The notes beneath the pieces were generated by a model that saw nothing but the letters and a program-made list of their open reading frames with translations, did not search any database and was not told where the DNA came from. This document shows positions 6,426 to 6,535 of a DNA stretch of 6,535 bases, one piece after another. The position numbers and the translations under genes are program-made. The DNA lies in NCBI GenBank assembly GCA_023386855.1, contig JAEWIW010000055.1, positions 1 to 6,535 of the forward strand, written 5' to 3'. Position 1 is the first letter of the stretch; every line of letters starts with the position of its first letter. This DNA comes from Bacteroidota bacterium. Its GTDB lineage: Bacteria > Bacteroidota > Bacteroidia > Chitinophagales > Chitinophagaceae.

Positions 6426-6535
6426 GTGGCAAATCAAAGGATAAGAGTGGAGGTTTTGGGATCAGGGACCAGTACAGGCATCCCCATGATCGGGTGCGAC
6501 TGCGAGGTTTGCAGGTCTTCGGATCCCAGGGATAA
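6426..6535 (+). CDS. Metallo-beta-lactamase-fold hydrolase, PhnP-like (N-terminus only, runs off window)
   Basis: Only the first 36 codons are present and the frame stays open to the window edge. They show the opening beta-strand and loop [17 protein letters not shown], then [13 protein letters not shown]. The motif LGSGTS-G-P--GC-C--C is characteristic of PhnP-like members of the metallo-beta-lactamase superfamily. In E. coli PhnP (a phosphoribosyl cyclic phosphodiesterase) three cysteines at the same place bind a structural zinc; here they are C24, C26 and C29. The catalytic HxHxDH motif would lie beyond the window and cannot be checked. No ATG start is available: an in-frame stop (TAA at 6405-6407) precedes the first candidate, GTG at 6426. 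A second GTG at 6447 would also leave the fold intact. I chose 6426 because it is the first possible start and follows an A-rich stretch. It is 24 bases after the small gene, so co-transcription is likely. Its substrate is unknown. Confidence 0.85.
   Translation, partial: MANQRIRVEVLGSGTSTGIPMIGCDCEVCRSSDPRD

Noticed and set aside
1..6535. Possible mobile or defence island.
   Set aside because: No transposase, integrase, terminal repeats, tRNA, toxin-antitoxin pair or obvious composition break is seen. PglZ also occurs in the BREX defence system, but here it is fused to a receiver domain in the PorX arrangement and no other BREX gene is present.

Overview
The window looks like a conserved chromosomal stretch from a member of the Bacteroidota, most likely Chitinophagaceae or a close relative (inference). 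Three things point there: an LpxC-FabZ fusion gene, a PorX-type regulator (receiver plus PglZ domain), and TAnnTTTG-like promoter elements with no usable Shine-Dalgarno sequences. I see no IS element, CRISPR array, tRNA, rRNA or phage gene.

Minus-strand block (4389 down to 1): an HD-domain phosphohydrolase, lpxD, the lpxC/fabZ fusion and lpxA (C-terminus cut off by the window edge). The gaps are 10, 29 and 2 bases, so this reads as one operon. LpxA, LpxC and LpxD catalyse the first three acyl-chain steps of lipid A synthesis (UDP-GlcNAc O-acylation, deacetylation, N-acylation). FabZ supplies the fatty-acid elongation cycle that makes the hydroxyacyl-ACP donors. The HD protein heads the operon, and its substrate cannot be read from sequence.

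Intergenic region 4390-4531: a 142-base divergent promoter region. It holds a TACTTTTG element for the minus-strand operon and a TAATTTTG element for the plus-strand genes, back to back and 20 bases apart.

Plus-strand block (4532 to the end): a porX-like gene, a 99-residue protein of unknown function, and the first 36 codons of a metallo-beta-lactamase-fold hydrolase with a GTG start. The gaps are 13 and 24 bases, so these are probably co-transcribed, although a promoter-like element sits directly before the small gene.

The individual genes are mostly recognisable families. The parts most worth a second look are the divergent pairing of lipid A synthesis with a type IX secretion regulator, the two promoter-like elements that abut start codons, the uncharacterised 99-residue protein, and three different metal-dependent hydrolase folds within about 3.4 kb.
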